Origin: Rhizobium sp. CG5 | GTDB taxonomy: Bacteria; Pseudomonadota; Alphaproteobacteria; Rhizobiales; Rhizobiaceae | Assembly (NCBI RefSeq): GCF_023701945.1 | Contig: NZ_JABAEF010000013.1 | Coordinates: 62,001 to 126,000 of the forward strand | Length of the DNA stretch: 64,000 bases | Direction: 5' to 3' | Part shown: positions 51,553 through 60,083 of the stretch, piece after piece | How the letters are laid out: each line of letters begins with the position of its first letter | How positions within the stretch are numbered: the stretch's first letter is position 1 | Translations under genes and position numbers: made by a program | Notes under the pieces: model-generated | The model's input: the letters and a program-made list of their open reading frames with translations, nothing else | What the model was told of the DNA's origin: nothing | The model's database searches: none

Positions 51553-52464
51553 CTAGCCCCTGGCGGTCGTCAACCACAGGGTTTCGATCACATCCGCTTC
51601 GCGCTCGGGATCGTCGGCGAAGACAGTGTCGGCAAGCTGAAGGGCGTCGTGGCGCAGCGCCTGCTGCTGGCGGATGATGACGCCGAGCACCAGCGACAGG
51701 TCCTCGCTGCCGCCGAGCATGTCGGGATGCAGGTCGAGAAGCTCGATCAGCAGGGTGAGGTCGTGTTCGTGGCCGAGCATGTCGACCAACCGTTTCGCTT
51801 CGGTCTGCCGGGCGCGCATGGCCGCCGGCCACAGGTCGCGCAGCAGCGACAGATGCATCCAATAGGTCTGGCCGGATTTGCGCAGGCTGTGAAACACCTC
51901 GGCATGAGCGCTGTCGTGACAGCCGGCCAGCGCCGCCTTGGCTTTTTCGAGGCTTTTGCGCCAGGCCTTGGCCAGAAGCCGGCCGGTCTTGCGGGGGCTT
52001 TCGGGAAAACTCTGGGCCTCGGCGGCGGCGATGGCGGCGCGGCAGGTCTCAAGGGCGGCCGCGACCTTGTCCGTCAGATCGGTCTCGCCTGTCGCCACGC
52101 CGTCGCGGCGCTCGGTCAGGGTCGTCAGAGCGGCGGCCAGCGCCCGCTCCTCCTCCGGCGTCTCGGCATGGGCCTGGAGATAGGTCACGGTTTCGGTCAG
52201 CGCCGTCGCATCGCGCACCAGCGACAGCGAGCGCGCCATGTCCCGCAGCCTGGCATTCTCCTGGCGGGCAAAATCCTTGTCGTTGCCGGCGGTCAGGCGA
52301 TAGAGCGCTCTGACCCGCTTGAATTTCTTGCGCGCCTCGTGGATCGCCTCGTGCAGGCCACCCGGCTGCTCCTCCAGGGCGGCCACGGCGCGCAGCAATT
52401 GCTCGCTGATTATGCGCCTGGTCTCGTCGGTGAAGTCGCGCGCCGGTTTAATGCGATAGGCCAT
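51553..52464 (-). CDS. CHAD domain protein
   Basis: The 303-residue all-helical protein has the CHAD pattern of conserved His and Lys/Arg: GLHEAIHEARKKFKRVRALYRL near the start, SLSLVRDATAL, and HSLRKSGQTYWMHLSLLRDLWPAAM in the second half. CHAD domains bind polyphosphate through basic helices. Its start lies inside the CYTH gene (17-base overlap), so the two are coupled. The start at 52462-52464 is the family-typical MAYRIKPA. Confidence 0.9.
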   Translation of the reverse strand: MAYRIKPARDFTDETRRIISEQLLRAVAALEEQPGGLHEAIHEARKKFKRVRALYRLTAGNDKDFARQENARLRDMARSLSLVRDATALTETVTYLQAHAETPEEERALAAALTTLTERRDGVATGETDLTDKVAAALETCRAAIAAAEAQSFPESPRKTGRLLAKAWRKSLEKAKAALAGCHDSAHAEVFHSLRKSGQTYWMHLSLLRDLWPAAMRARQTEAKRLVDMLGHEHDLTLLIELLDLHPDMLGGSEDLSLVLGVIIRQQQALRHDALQLADTVFADDPEREADVIETLWLTTARG

Positions 52465-52936
52465 GTTTAAATTCCGTCGGAGAGGGTTCGATGGCCAGTG
52501 ACTGGTTGGAATAGCGTCGGTCGCCGGTGATCTCGGCGCCGAGCCAGGCGGGCAGGGCCGGATCGTCGGTTTCGCTGCGCATTTCGACCTCGGCGATGAT
52601 AAGGCCCTCGTAGACGCCCTCGAAGACGTCCACTTCCCAGATGAAGCCACCATGTTCGACGGTGTGGCGGGTCTTTTCGATGACCCGTCCGATCGCCAAG
52701 GTCATCAACTCTTGGGCGTCCGCCAACGGAACCGGATATTCGAACTCGTCGCGTACCCGCAGGTTCTGCCCGATCTTGATCGTCAGCATGGCAGAGGTGC
52801 CATTGCGGGTGCGCACCCGCACCGAGCGGTCGTCCATGCTGGCAATATAGGCCTGGCGCATGGGCGTGGACGATGTCGCAAGCGGACGCCAGTCATCACT
52901 CAGAACCAGAAACTTACGCTCGATTTCCTTGGCCAT
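52448..52936 (-). CDS. CYTH domain triphosphatase-like protein
   Basis: The 162-residue protein is a single CYTH (TTM) domain. It has the EIERKFLV metal/phosphate motif at the N-terminus, VRVRTRNGTSAMLTIK, and later WEVDVFEG and IAEVEM acidic strands that line the tunnel. It should hydrolyse inorganic triphosphate or nucleoside triphosphates. In many bacteria CYTH and CHAD are fused; here they are separate overlapping genes. The start is taken at the second ATG (MAKEIERKFL). Confidence 0.92.
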   Translation of the reverse strand: MAKEIERKFLVLSDDWRPLATSSTPMRQAYIASMDDRSVRVRTRNGTSAMLTIKIGQNLRVRDEFEYPVPLADAQELMTLAIGRVIEKTRHTVEHGGFIWEVDVFEGVYEGLIIAEVEMRSETDDPALPAWLGAEITGDRRYSNQSLAIEPSPTEFKHGLSH

Positions 52937-53091
52937 GTTCATTCCAACCTATGCGAACTTCAGGCTAACCTATCGTAATCATTCGATAGGGGAAATTGCC
53001 TCAAGCGATATAGCGCGCATTTGTCTCGACAATGATGCAGCCTCGCGATAATCCTTGGCAAAATTCAATCGTTTTAGGAAGGATGGCCCGC

Positions 53092-53730
53092 ATGGGGACG
53101 AAGACCGAGAAGCTCCTGTCCGTTTTGAAGCTGCAGCCGGTCGTGCCGGTGCTGATCATCGAGGATGCCGCGACCGCTGTGCCCTTGGCGCGGGCGCTGG
53201 TCGCCGGCGGCTTGAAGGCGATCGAAATCACCATGCGCACCGCAGCAGCCCTCGACGCTGTTCGCCGCGTCGCCGATGAAGTGGAAGGCGCCGTCGTCGG
53301 TGCCGGCACCATTCTCAATGCCGCGCATTTCCAGGCGGCCATCGATGCCGGCTCGCAGTTCATCGTCAGCCCCGGCACGACGCAGGAACTGCTCGATGCG
53401 GCCCGCGGTTCCGACATTCCGCTGCTGCCGGGTGCGGCAACCGCGTCGGAGGTCATGGCGCTGCGCGAGGAAGGTTATGAGGTGCTGAAGTTCTTCCCGG
53501 CCGAACAGGCTGGCGGCGCTGCTTATCTCAAGGCGCTGTCGTCGCCATTGGCCGGCACGCTGTTCTGCCCGACCGGCGGCATTTCGCTCAAAAATGCCAG
53601 GGACTACCTGTCGCTGCCGAACGTCGTGTGCGTTGGCGGCTCCTGGGTGGCGCCGAAGGAACTGGTTGCAGCGGGGGACTGGGCCGGCATCACCAAGCTG
53701 GCTGAAGAAGCCTGCGCCCTGGCCTACTGA
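53092..53730 (+). CDS. eda: KDPG/KHG aldolase
   Basis: The 212-residue enzyme splits 2-keto-3-deoxy-6-phosphogluconate to pyruvate and glyceraldehyde-3-phosphate in the Entner-Doudoroff pathway. The Schiff-base lysine is K133 ([12 protein letters not shown]) and the general acid/base is E45 (AIEITMRT), both at the same positions as in E. coli Eda. The start at 53092 is chosen for AAGGA nine bases upstream; 53083 and 53032 are alternatives. No edd or zwf lies nearby. A terminator follows. Confidence 0.95.
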   Translation: MGTKTEKLLSVLKLQPVVPVLIIEDAATAVPLARALVAGGLKAIEITMRTAAALDAVRRVADEVEGAVVGAGTILNAAHFQAAIDAGSQFIVSPGTTQELLDAARGSDIPLLPGAATASEVMALREEGYEVLKFFPAEQAGGAAYLKALSSPLAGTLFCPTGGISLKNARDYLSLPNVVCVGGSWVAPKELVAAGDWAGITKLAEEACALAY

Positions 53731-53743
53731 TCGCTTGAAATCA

Positions 53744-53778
53744 GGCCGGCTTGTCGCAAGCCGGCCGCTTGTCTTTGC
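53744..53778 (+). terminator. eda terminator
   Basis: GGCCGGCTTG (53744-53753) and CAAGCCGGCC (53757-53766) form a perfect 10-bp stem with a TCG loop, followed by GCTTGTCTTTG. Confidence 0.8.
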
Positions 53779-53840
53779 AATTGCCCTTCGCCGTTCCTAT
53801 TTACCTCCTGACCTATCAAAACGGCCAGGAGATATGACGA

Positions 53841-54545
53841 ATGTTCGATGCGAAGAAGCTGCTTGACCAATTTCTCGGTTCGCAAATACCGATGGCGGGC
53901 GGATCCGTGCGGCAGCGGGCAGGCGACGCGGTGCAGACCGCCAAGAATAATCCGCTTGCATCCGGCGCGATCGTGGCAGCTGTGCTGGGCACCAAGACCG
54001 GCCGGTCGCTGGCCGCCAATGCGCTGAAGATCGGCGGCATGGCGGCGATTGCCGGTCTTGGCTATGCGGCTTACAAAAACTACAAGTCCGGCCAGCAGCC
54101 CGAAACCAACAACGACCATCTGCCGGCTCTCCCGGAGATCCTGCCGCCGCCGGCCGATTCGCCGTTCAGCCTTGAGGCGCCGGCTGCCACCAACGACTTT
54201 GCTCTGGCCCTTGTGCGCGCCATGATCGCGGCTGCGAAAGCCGATGGTCATATCGACGCGGCCGAACGGGCCAATATCATGGGCAAGGTGCATCTGTCGG
54301 GCATCGGCGCGGAAGCGGAGGCCTTCATCGAGAAGGAATTGAGCGAGCCGACCGACATCGATGCACTGGTGGCCGCCGCCGTCACCGAGGAGCAGAAGGT
54401 CGAACTCTATACCGCGTCGCGCCTGGCGATCGATCCTGACACCCGTGCCGAGCGCGGCTATCTCGATCTGCTCGCCGGCCGCCTGGCTCTGCCGGACGCG
54501 CTGGTCGATCATATCGAGGCGACCGTCTCGGCGGCCAAGGTCTGA
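53841..54545 (+). CDS. DUF533 / TerB-like protein
   Basis: The 234-residue protein has an N-terminal region with a Gly/Ala-rich hydrophobic segment (GRSLAANALKIGGMAAIAGLGYAAY, about 53-77) that may enter the membrane, and a Pro-rich linker. A C-terminal TerB-like helical domain follows (LVRAMIAAAKADGHIDAAERANIMGKV, DPDTRAERGYLDLLAGRLALP). This is the DUF533 layout. Function is unknown; TerB relatives link to tellurite or membrane stress. Confidence 0.88.
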   Translation: MFDAKKLLDQFLGSQIPMAGGSVRQRAGDAVQTAKNNPLASGAIVAAVLGTKTGRSLAANALKIGGMAAIAGLGYAAYKNYKSGQQPETNNDHLPALPEILPPPADSPFSLEAPAATNDFALALVRAMIAAAKADGHIDAAERANIMGKVHLSGIGAEAEAFIEKELSEPTDIDALVAAAVTEEQKVELYTASRLAIDPDTRAERGYLDLLAGRLALPDALVDHIEATVSAAKV

Positions 54546-54631
54546 TCTCAGGCGTGCAAGCGCTATGATGGCCGGTTGCCTTTGCAGGGCGGCTGGCCTA
54601 ATCCTCTGACGATGAGATGTCAGGGATAATC

Positions 54632-55324
54632 ATGCGCGATCTTTCCACCTTCAAGGGCTGCCCGGCCCCCAAACCGGTCAGCCTGTCCGGCCGTTTCGTG
54701 ACCATCGAGCCCTATGACCGGGACCTGCATCTGCAGGATCTGTGGGACGGGCTTGGCGGCATGGCGATCAATCCGCTGCTGACCTATTTCAGCAATGACG
54801 ATTTCGGCGGCATCGAGGATTTCGGCGCCTGGCTCGACGCCATGAAGAAGGGCGGCTGGCTCACCCATGTGTTCCGCAACAAGGCGAGCGGGCAGATCGT
54901 CGGCATGGCCAATTACATGCGCGCCGATCCGGCCAATGGCGTGGTCGAGATCGGCGGCGTGGCGCATGGGCCGGCGATGAGCCGCACGCCGCTGTCCACC
55001 GAAGTGCACTACCTGATGGCCAAGCACGTCTTCGAGGATCTCGGATATCGGCGCTACGAATGGAAATGCCACAACGATAACCAGCCGAGCAAGGTGACGG
55101 CGCTACGCTACGGCTTCACCTTCGAAGGCGTGTTTCGCCAGCACATGATCTCCAAGGGCGGCAATCGCGACACGGCCTGGTTTTCGATCATCGACAGCGA
55201 ATGGCCTGTGGTGAATGCAGCCTTCGAGGCCTGGCTTTCGCCGGATAATTTTGACGACAAGGGCCAGCAGGTCCGCCGCCTGGAGGATATCCGGGCCGCA
55301 ATGAAGTCCGGAGCACACTCATGA
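54632..55324 (+). CDS. GNAT acetyltransferase, RimJ/RimL-like
   Basis: The 230-residue protein belongs to the acetyltransf_3 group: GRFVTIEPYDRDLHLQDLWDGLGG, GQIVGMANYMRADPANGVVEIGGVAHGPAM, TEVHYLMAKHVFEDLGYRRYEWKCHNDNQPSKVTALRYGFTFEGVFRQHM. This pattern is common in proteins acetylating amino acids or protein N-termini. The ATG at 54632 follows AGGGA. It overlaps the next gene by four bases (ATGA). Confidence 0.9.
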   Translation: MRDLSTFKGCPAPKPVSLSGRFVTIEPYDRDLHLQDLWDGLGGMAINPLLTYFSNDDFGGIEDFGAWLDAMKKGGWLTHVFRNKASGQIVGMANYMRADPANGVVEIGGVAHGPAMSRTPLSTEVHYLMAKHVFEDLGYRRYEWKCHNDNQPSKVTALRYGFTFEGVFRQHMISKGGNRDTAWFSIIDSEWPVVNAAFEAWLSPDNFDDKGQQVRRLEDIRAAMKSGAHS

Positions 55325-55533
55325 GCAAATCCAGCAACGACCGGTCTTCAGCCATCGCTGCGGCCGTCATCCTGATTGGCGTCGGCCTGCTGCTGTTCGT
55401 GATGCCGAAAATCGTCCTGTGGATCGCCCAGTTCTCGACCATTCTGGCGGCGGCCTTCGGCTCGGTCTGCGTGCTGTCGTTCTTTCTGATCTTCTGGTTC
55501 CGGGCCCGTTACCAACGCCGCCACAAATCTTAA
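55321..55533 (+). CDS. small membrane protein with two helices
   Basis: A 70-residue protein with two membrane segments (about 10-29 and 36-60) and a basic C-terminus (RARYQRRHKS). No family recognised. It is translationally coupled to the acetyltransferase (ATGA overlap). Its TAA stop is the first three bases of the intergenic repeat at 55531. Confidence 0.75.
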   Translation: MSKSSNDRSSAIAAAVILIGVGLLLFVMPKIVLWIAQFSTILAAAFGSVCVLSFFLIFWFRARYQRRHKS

Positions 55534-55636
55534 AGCGTGTCGCGATCTTTCAGATTCGCTCCTCACGCTTTATCTCTTTGTTTTGTCGCATGTCGTTGTC
55601 CCGGAACCGCTGCGCACTTTCGGGCGACATGCTTTA
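55531..55636. repeat. rhizobial intergenic repeat, TAAAGC ends
   Basis: This 106-base element begins TAAAGCGTGTCGCGATC and ends GGGCGACATGCTTTA, with TAAAGCGTG/CATGCTTTA as imperfect inverted ends. I recognise it as a family scattered in Rhizobium/Agrobacterium intergenic DNA. It fills the space between two convergent genes and gives each its stop codon (TAA at 55531-55533 on +, TAA at 55634-55636 on -). Confidence 0.75.
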
Positions 55637-56704
55637 GGACTGAAGAGCGGCCGCCAACAGCAGGGCGCCCATCAGGATCACCAGCAGGGCGCCGGCGATT
55701 TCGAGCCCTGTGGCCACCCGTCGCGCAGTCGGCGAGCCCGGTCCGGACAGGCGCACGGCGATGTCCTTGGCTGTCACCGCGACGGCGGCGAGCGCTGAGA
55801 CGGTGATCGCCGTTCCGACCGCCATGGCAAAGACCGACAGAACGCCACCCAGATAAAGCCCGTTCAGCAGTGCGAAGGTCATGACCAGCAGCGCGCCGGA
55901 ACAGGGCCTGAGACCGACGGCGATGACCGCTGACCAGGCTTCGCGCAGCTTGAAATCCTGTGCACCCAGCAGTTTTGGGTCCGGCAGATGGGTTATGCCG
56001 CAGTCCGGGCAGGGGGAGCCGGGCGACAGGGCTTCGTGATCATGGCTGATCGCCACGGCCTGAAAGGTGAGGCCTGTCGTGCCCGTCCTGGCCAAGCCGG
56101 GGGTGGCATTGTCGAACAGGCCGGCGCTCACCGGCATGCGGCCCATCGCCAGACGGCGGGGGGGCGCCAAACCTTTGAGCTTTTTCACCAGCAGCCAGAC
56201 GCCGAAGGCGATGATCAGGCCAAAACTGGCGATCTCCATCGCCTGGGTGGCATCGGTCATGGAAATCGACGTGCCGCGCAACAGGAGATAGGCGAAGCCT
56301 ACCAGCGCAATGGCAACGACGCCCTGCAGCATGGCGGAGACGAAGGAAATGAGAATGCCGCGCTTCAGTTCCGTTTCGTTGGCGATCATGTAGGAGGAGA
56401 TCACCGCCTTGCCATGGCCAGGGCCTGCGGCATGGAAGACGCCATAGGCAAAGGACAGGCCGATCAGGGTGGCGAGATGGGCGGGATTGTCGCGCATGGC
56501 TTTGAGCGCGCCGGTCAGGGCACGGTAGAAGGCCTGTTGGTTGGTGTTGATCCAGGCAAGCACTCCGCCGAACGGACCGGTAACCTGGAAGGATGGCTCG
56601 GCCGTGCCGATGCCAAGCGGCGAGGCGGCATGGGCAAGAGTGGCGGACAATCCCAGCAGAAGGCCGAGAGCGGCGAGACGGGTGATCCTGCCAACGGTCA
56701 GCAT
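55634..56704 (-). CDS. NicO family nickel/cobalt transporter
   Basis: The 356-residue membrane protein has a signal or first helix and the NicO/RcnA signatures: GVFHAAGPGHGKAVISSYMIANETELKRG and AVIAVGLRPCSGALLVMTFALLNG. A soluble loop (about 185-255) carries H and C residues (SHDHEA, PCPDCGITHLPD) that could bind metal. It may import or export Ni/Co. It overlaps the DUF1007 gene by seven bases (ATGCTGA), so the two form an operon. Confidence 0.92.
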   Translation of the reverse strand: MLTVGRITRLAALGLLLGLSATLAHAASPLGIGTAEPSFQVTGPFGGVLAWINTNQQAFYRALTGALKAMRDNPAHLATLIGLSFAYGVFHAAGPGHGKAVISSYMIANETELKRGILISFVSAMLQGVVAIALVGFAYLLLRGTSISMTDATQAMEIASFGLIIAFGVWLLVKKLKGLAPPRRLAMGRMPVSAGLFDNATPGLARTGTTGLTFQAVAISHDHEALSPGSPCPDCGITHLPDPKLLGAQDFKLREAWSAVIAVGLRPCSGALLVMTFALLNGLYLGGVLSVFAMAVGTAITVSALAAVAVTAKDIAVRLSGPGSPTARRVATGLEIAGALLVILMGALLLAAALQS

Positions 56705-57342
56705 GTCAGTTCCAGCCGTGTGGCAAACAGCTTGCCCTTGTCGGTGCCGGCCGGATCGTTGAAGAAGGCTTCGGTGAGGTTCGACTGGTTCTGGGCAATC
56801 ACCTCGTCGGGATCGGGCCGCACCACCTTGTGCTTGCAGGACTTGAAGCCGTCGCCTTCGACGGCCATGGCCTCGTCGGTCGAAAAATCGATCGCGGTAT
56901 AAAGCGTCGGGTCATGCACGCCGAAGCTTAAGTTGCCTTTGATGGCCAGCGGCTTTTCCGGCTTGATGGTGAAGAAGACCAGAAGCTGGTTGTCCTTGAA
57001 GTCGACGTTGAACGTGTCGGGCTTGCCGACCGGAACGGCGGCGCCATTGCTGGTGATGAAGGTGAAATAACCGTAGTCGCCGAGCGATTCGCGGATCGTC
57101 TTGGCGATTTCCTGCAACTCGTCGTGATCGAGCTTCAGGTCGGTATTGGTGTCGAAATCCATCAGCACGCTGGAGGAGAAGATATCATCGAAGCGCCAGA
57201 CATTGCGCAGTTCCGAGACATTGCCATCCGTGCCGGCGATCACTTCGAGCCGGGCTTCGGCAAAGATGTGCGGATGGGCGCTTGCCGACAGGGGCGTGAG
57301 CGCCAGCAAACCGGCCAGGAGGATAGAGGATCGTCTGGTCAT
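56698..57342 (-). CDS. DUF1007 periplasmic protein
   Basis: The 214-residue secreted protein has a signal peptide (about 1-22) followed at once by HPHIF, a His motif at the mature N-terminus typical of DUF1007 and suited to metal binding. The domain contains DFDTNTDLKLDHDE, an EF-hand-like acidic stretch, and two cysteines (KSCKHK, LTC). DUF1007 genes usually accompany NicO-type transporters, as here, so a periplasmic metal-handling role is inferred. Confidence 0.9.
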   Translation of the reverse strand: MTRRSSILLAGLLALTPLSASAHPHIFAEARLEVIAGTDGNVSELRNVWRFDDIFSSSVLMDFDTNTDLKLDHDELQEIAKTIRESLGDYGYFTFITSNGAAVPVGKPDTFNVDFKDNQLLVFFTIKPEKPLAIKGNLSFGVHDPTLYTAIDFSTDEAMAVEGDGFKSCKHKVVRPDPDEVIAQNQSNLTEAFFNDPAGTDKGKLFATRLELTC

Positions 57343-57420
57343 GTGCCGTGCTTTGCCCGTTTTGACTGGGCCTTTGCATTGCCGAAAAATGGGACGGAAA
57401 TACGACCCATCGGCCTTCGC

Positions 57421-58314
57421 TCAGGCATTGCGCCGAAACCAGCCATACAGAAAATCGACCAGTACGCGCACCTTGGCCGGCAGGTAGCGGCGATGGGGAT
57501 AGATCGCATAGATGCCGCGATTGGCCGGCAGATAGTCGTCGAACAACGAGATCAACGCACCGCTGTCGAGATGCGGCTTGACGATGAAGTCCGGGATGAT
57601 GGCGACACCCAGGCCCGTCAGGGCGGCACGCAGTGTGGCCTGCGGACTGTTGACTTCGATCGGGCCGGTGACGGCGACGGAAATCGCGCCGCCGTCCGGC
57701 TCGAAGAAGCGCACCGAATTGTGGTTGCGGGAATTGGTGTCGACCAGGAACGGCACCTTGGAGAGGTCCTGCGGGTGGGTGAGGGGGCCATATTGTTCCA
57801 GGAAGGCCGGCGTGGCGCAGGCATAGACGCGGAAATCGGACAGCTTGCGGGCGATCATGCCGGAATCGTCCAGCTTGGTGATGCGGATGGCGAGGTCGAA
57901 GCCTTCTTCGATCAGGTCGACGAATCGATCTTCCGCGACGATCTCCAGCGCCAGATCCGGGTTCTCCTTGGCGAAATCGATCAGCGACTGGCCGACGTCG
58001 GCATCGATGAAGGTGCGTGGCACGGTGATCTTCAGCTTGCCCTTGAGATCGGCATTGTTCTCGCGCACCAGGTCGGCAAGGTTGTCGATCTCTTTGAGGA
58101 TGTCGGCGGCGGTGCGGTAATAGGTGTGGCCCGCCTCGGTCATCGAGAACTGCCGCGTGGTGCGGTTCAGCAGCAGGGCGCCCAGTTCGTCTTCCAGTTC
58201 GCGCACATATTTCGACAGCAGCGCCTTGGAGCGGCCGGTCTTGCGAGCGGCGGCGGAAAAGCCTTCAGCGTCGACCACGTCGATGAATGCTCTAATCCGT
58301 GTCAGGGTATCCAT
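57421..58314 (-). CDS. LysR family transcriptional regulator
   Basis: The 297-residue protein has a LysR winged helix (MDTLTRIRAFIDVVDAEGFSAAARKTGRSKALLSKYVRELEDELGALLLNRTTRQ) and an effector domain with SGLGVAII-like LTGLGVAIIPDFIV. It belongs to the broad CrgA/DhcR-like branch. It is divergent from the ornithine/lysine decarboxylase gene across a very long leader; control of that gene is possible but not shown. The ATG at 58312-58314 is chosen over a frame extending to 58452. Confidence 0.92.
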   Translation of the reverse strand: MDTLTRIRAFIDVVDAEGFSAAARKTGRSKALLSKYVRELEDELGALLLNRTTRQFSMTEAGHTYYRTAADILKEIDNLADLVRENNADLKGKLKITVPRTFIDADVGQSLIDFAKENPDLALEIVAEDRFVDLIEEGFDLAIRITKLDDSGMIARKLSDFRVYACATPAFLEQYGPLTHPQDLSKVPFLVDTNSRNHNSVRFFEPDGGAISVAVTGPIEVNSPQATLRAALTGLGVAIIPDFIVKPHLDSGALISLFDDYLPANRGIYAIYPHRRYLPAKVRVLVDFLYGWFRRNA

Positions 58315-58858
58315 CAGGCGTCTCCTCGCAGGCTGTCTCCATATACTGAACAGTTCGCCTAACTCGTTCAATTGTTTTTGTGCCGGCTGATCAAAAAAAC
58401 TCTTGATTATGACGCCGAATGTTCTTATCTCCCTCTCAGCCCAAAGTCGCACGTGCCCGTGTGTGTCCGCCGACCCTCGAAATGGGATTTATCCCTAAGG
58501 TGAGGTCATCGGTAAGGTACCTGGAATTAACCCCTCCAGTCGCTATTCCGGCCAACCGGATAATGCGAGGACATACGAAGCAACGACGGTGCGGGCCTTT
58601 TTGTTCTCTCCCGGCTTTCCATCAGCTGGGGATTTTGAAGAGGCACACCATCATTGCCGGAAGTGCGGTCGGGTATCCCCTCCAATCCATGGCAGACAAA
58701 GCCGAACTGATTCCCCTGGCCGGGGAGCTGTTCATCATTTGCGCATCGAGCGCGTGTTGAGGATCCGGGGTCTCCACCGGCTGGTTCCTTGATCGCACGC
58801 CCGTATGCCCTTTGTCCTCCAGCTCGTGCTGGAGCTTGGAACACTAGGGAATTCGACC
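58315..58858 (+). ncRNA. long 5' leader of decarboxylase gene, speF RNA motif candidate
   Basis: About 540 bases without a credible gene precede the ornithine/lysine decarboxylase. In alphaproteobacteria this position holds the conserved speF RNA element found by comparative genomics. Near the gene, CTCCAGC-TCGT-GCTGGAG (58817-58834) forms a perfect hairpin just before the ribosome site AGGGA. In its open form it may hold or free that site. An in-frame ATG at 58805 could give an 18-residue extension or leader peptide. I cannot check the covariance model. The first part also carries the LysR promoter. Confidence 0.5.
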
Positions 58859-59992
58859 ATGACCACTGCACGCATCCTCGACTTCATCAACACCCGACGT
58901 CCCGAAGGTCCTTGCCTTGTGGTCGACCTCGATGTTGTTCGCGAAAACTACGGCGCGTTTCGTCACGCTCTGCCGGACAGCGCGATCTATTATGCCGTGA
59001 AGGCCAACCCGGAGCCGCAGGTTCTGGCGCTGCTCGCCTCGCTCGGTTCGAACTTCGACTGCGCTTCGGTTGCCGAAATCCAGATGGCACTCGACGCCGG
59101 TGCGACGCCTGCCCGCATTTCCTTCGGCAACACCATCAAGAAGGAACGCGATATCGCGCGCGCCCATGCGCTCGGCATCAATCTCTATGCCGTCGACAGC
59201 CATGAGGAAGTCGAGAAGATCGCCCGTGCCGCTCCCGGCGCCCGTGTGTTCTGCCGCGTTCTCACCGATGGTGACGGCGCCGAATGGCCGCTCAGCCGCA
59301 AGTTCGGCTGCGTGCCGCAGATGGCCGTCGATGTGCTGGTCTATGCCCATCAGCTGGGCCTGGAAAGCTTCGGCGTGTCCTTCCATGTCGGCTCGCAGAT
59401 GACCAAGGTCGATGCCTGGGATTCGGCGCTTGCCGATGCCAAGCGGGTCTTCGCGTCGCTGGCCAAGCAGGGCATCGTCTTGAAGATGGTCAACATGGGT
59501 GGCGGTTTCCCGACCAAGTACCTGCGCGACATTCCGTCCGCAGAAGCCTATGGTCAGGCCATTGCCGGCTCGCTGCGCAAGCATTTCGGCAACAACATTC
59601 CGCAGACCATCATCGAACCGGGCCGCGGCATGGTCGGCAATGCCGGCGTGATCAAGGCGGAAGTCGTGCTGATCTCGAAGAAGTCGGACAATGACGAGCA
59701 TCGCTGGGTGTTTCTCGACATCGGCAAGTTCGGCGGTCTGGCCGAGACCATGGACGAAGCCATCCGCTATCCGATCCGCACGATCCGCGATGCCGATGCG
59801 ATGGAACCCTGCGTTCTGGCCGGTCCGACCTGCGACAGCGCCGACGTGATGTACGAGAAGAACATGTATCCGCTGCCGGTCTCCCTGACGATCGGTGACG
59901 AGGTTCTGATCGAAGGCACCGGCGCCTACACGACCACCTATTCGGCGGTCGCCTTCAACGGTTTCGATCCGTTGAAGACCTATGTGATCTGA
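58859..59992 (+). CDS. ornithine/lysine decarboxylase, fold type III
   Basis: The 377-residue alanine-racemase-fold decarboxylase binds PLP at K49 (YYAVKANPEPQ). It has GGGFPTKY and EPGRGMVGNAG for phosphate binding and catalytic C325 in CDSADV. It makes putrescine (and perhaps cadaverine) from ornithine (lysine), as in rhizobial polyamine synthesis and the homospermidine route. The ATG at 58859 follows AGGGA. A GNAT acetyltransferase gene lies 91 bp downstream. Confidence 0.95.
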   Translation: MTTARILDFINTRRPEGPCLVVDLDVVRENYGAFRHALPDSAIYYAVKANPEPQVLALLASLGSNFDCASVAEIQMALDAGATPARISFGNTIKKERDIARAHALGINLYAVDSHEEVEKIARAAPGARVFCRVLTDGDGAEWPLSRKFGCVPQMAVDVLVYAHQLGLESFGVSFHVGSQMTKVDAWDSALADAKRVFASLAKQGIVLKMVNMGGGFPTKYLRDIPSAEAYGQAIAGSLRKHFGNNIPQTIIEPGRGMVGNAGVIKAEVVLISKKSDNDEHRWVFLDIGKFGGLAETMDEAIRYPIRTIRDADAMEPCVLAGPTCDSADVMYEKNMYPLPVSLTIGDEVLIEGTGAYTTTYSAVAFNGFDPLKTYVI

Positions 59993-60083
59993 GGATTTCC
60001 CCGATCACCCGACGACCGCGCCGGATCCCCGGCGCGGCGTAATCCACCATTATTCGAAACACATCTTGCTACGGGAGGCCGCT

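Noticed and set aside
58419-58760. 113-codon frame within the decarboxylase leader
   Set aside because: It lies in the expected RNA element, has no ribosome site and no domain; open by chance in a long leader.
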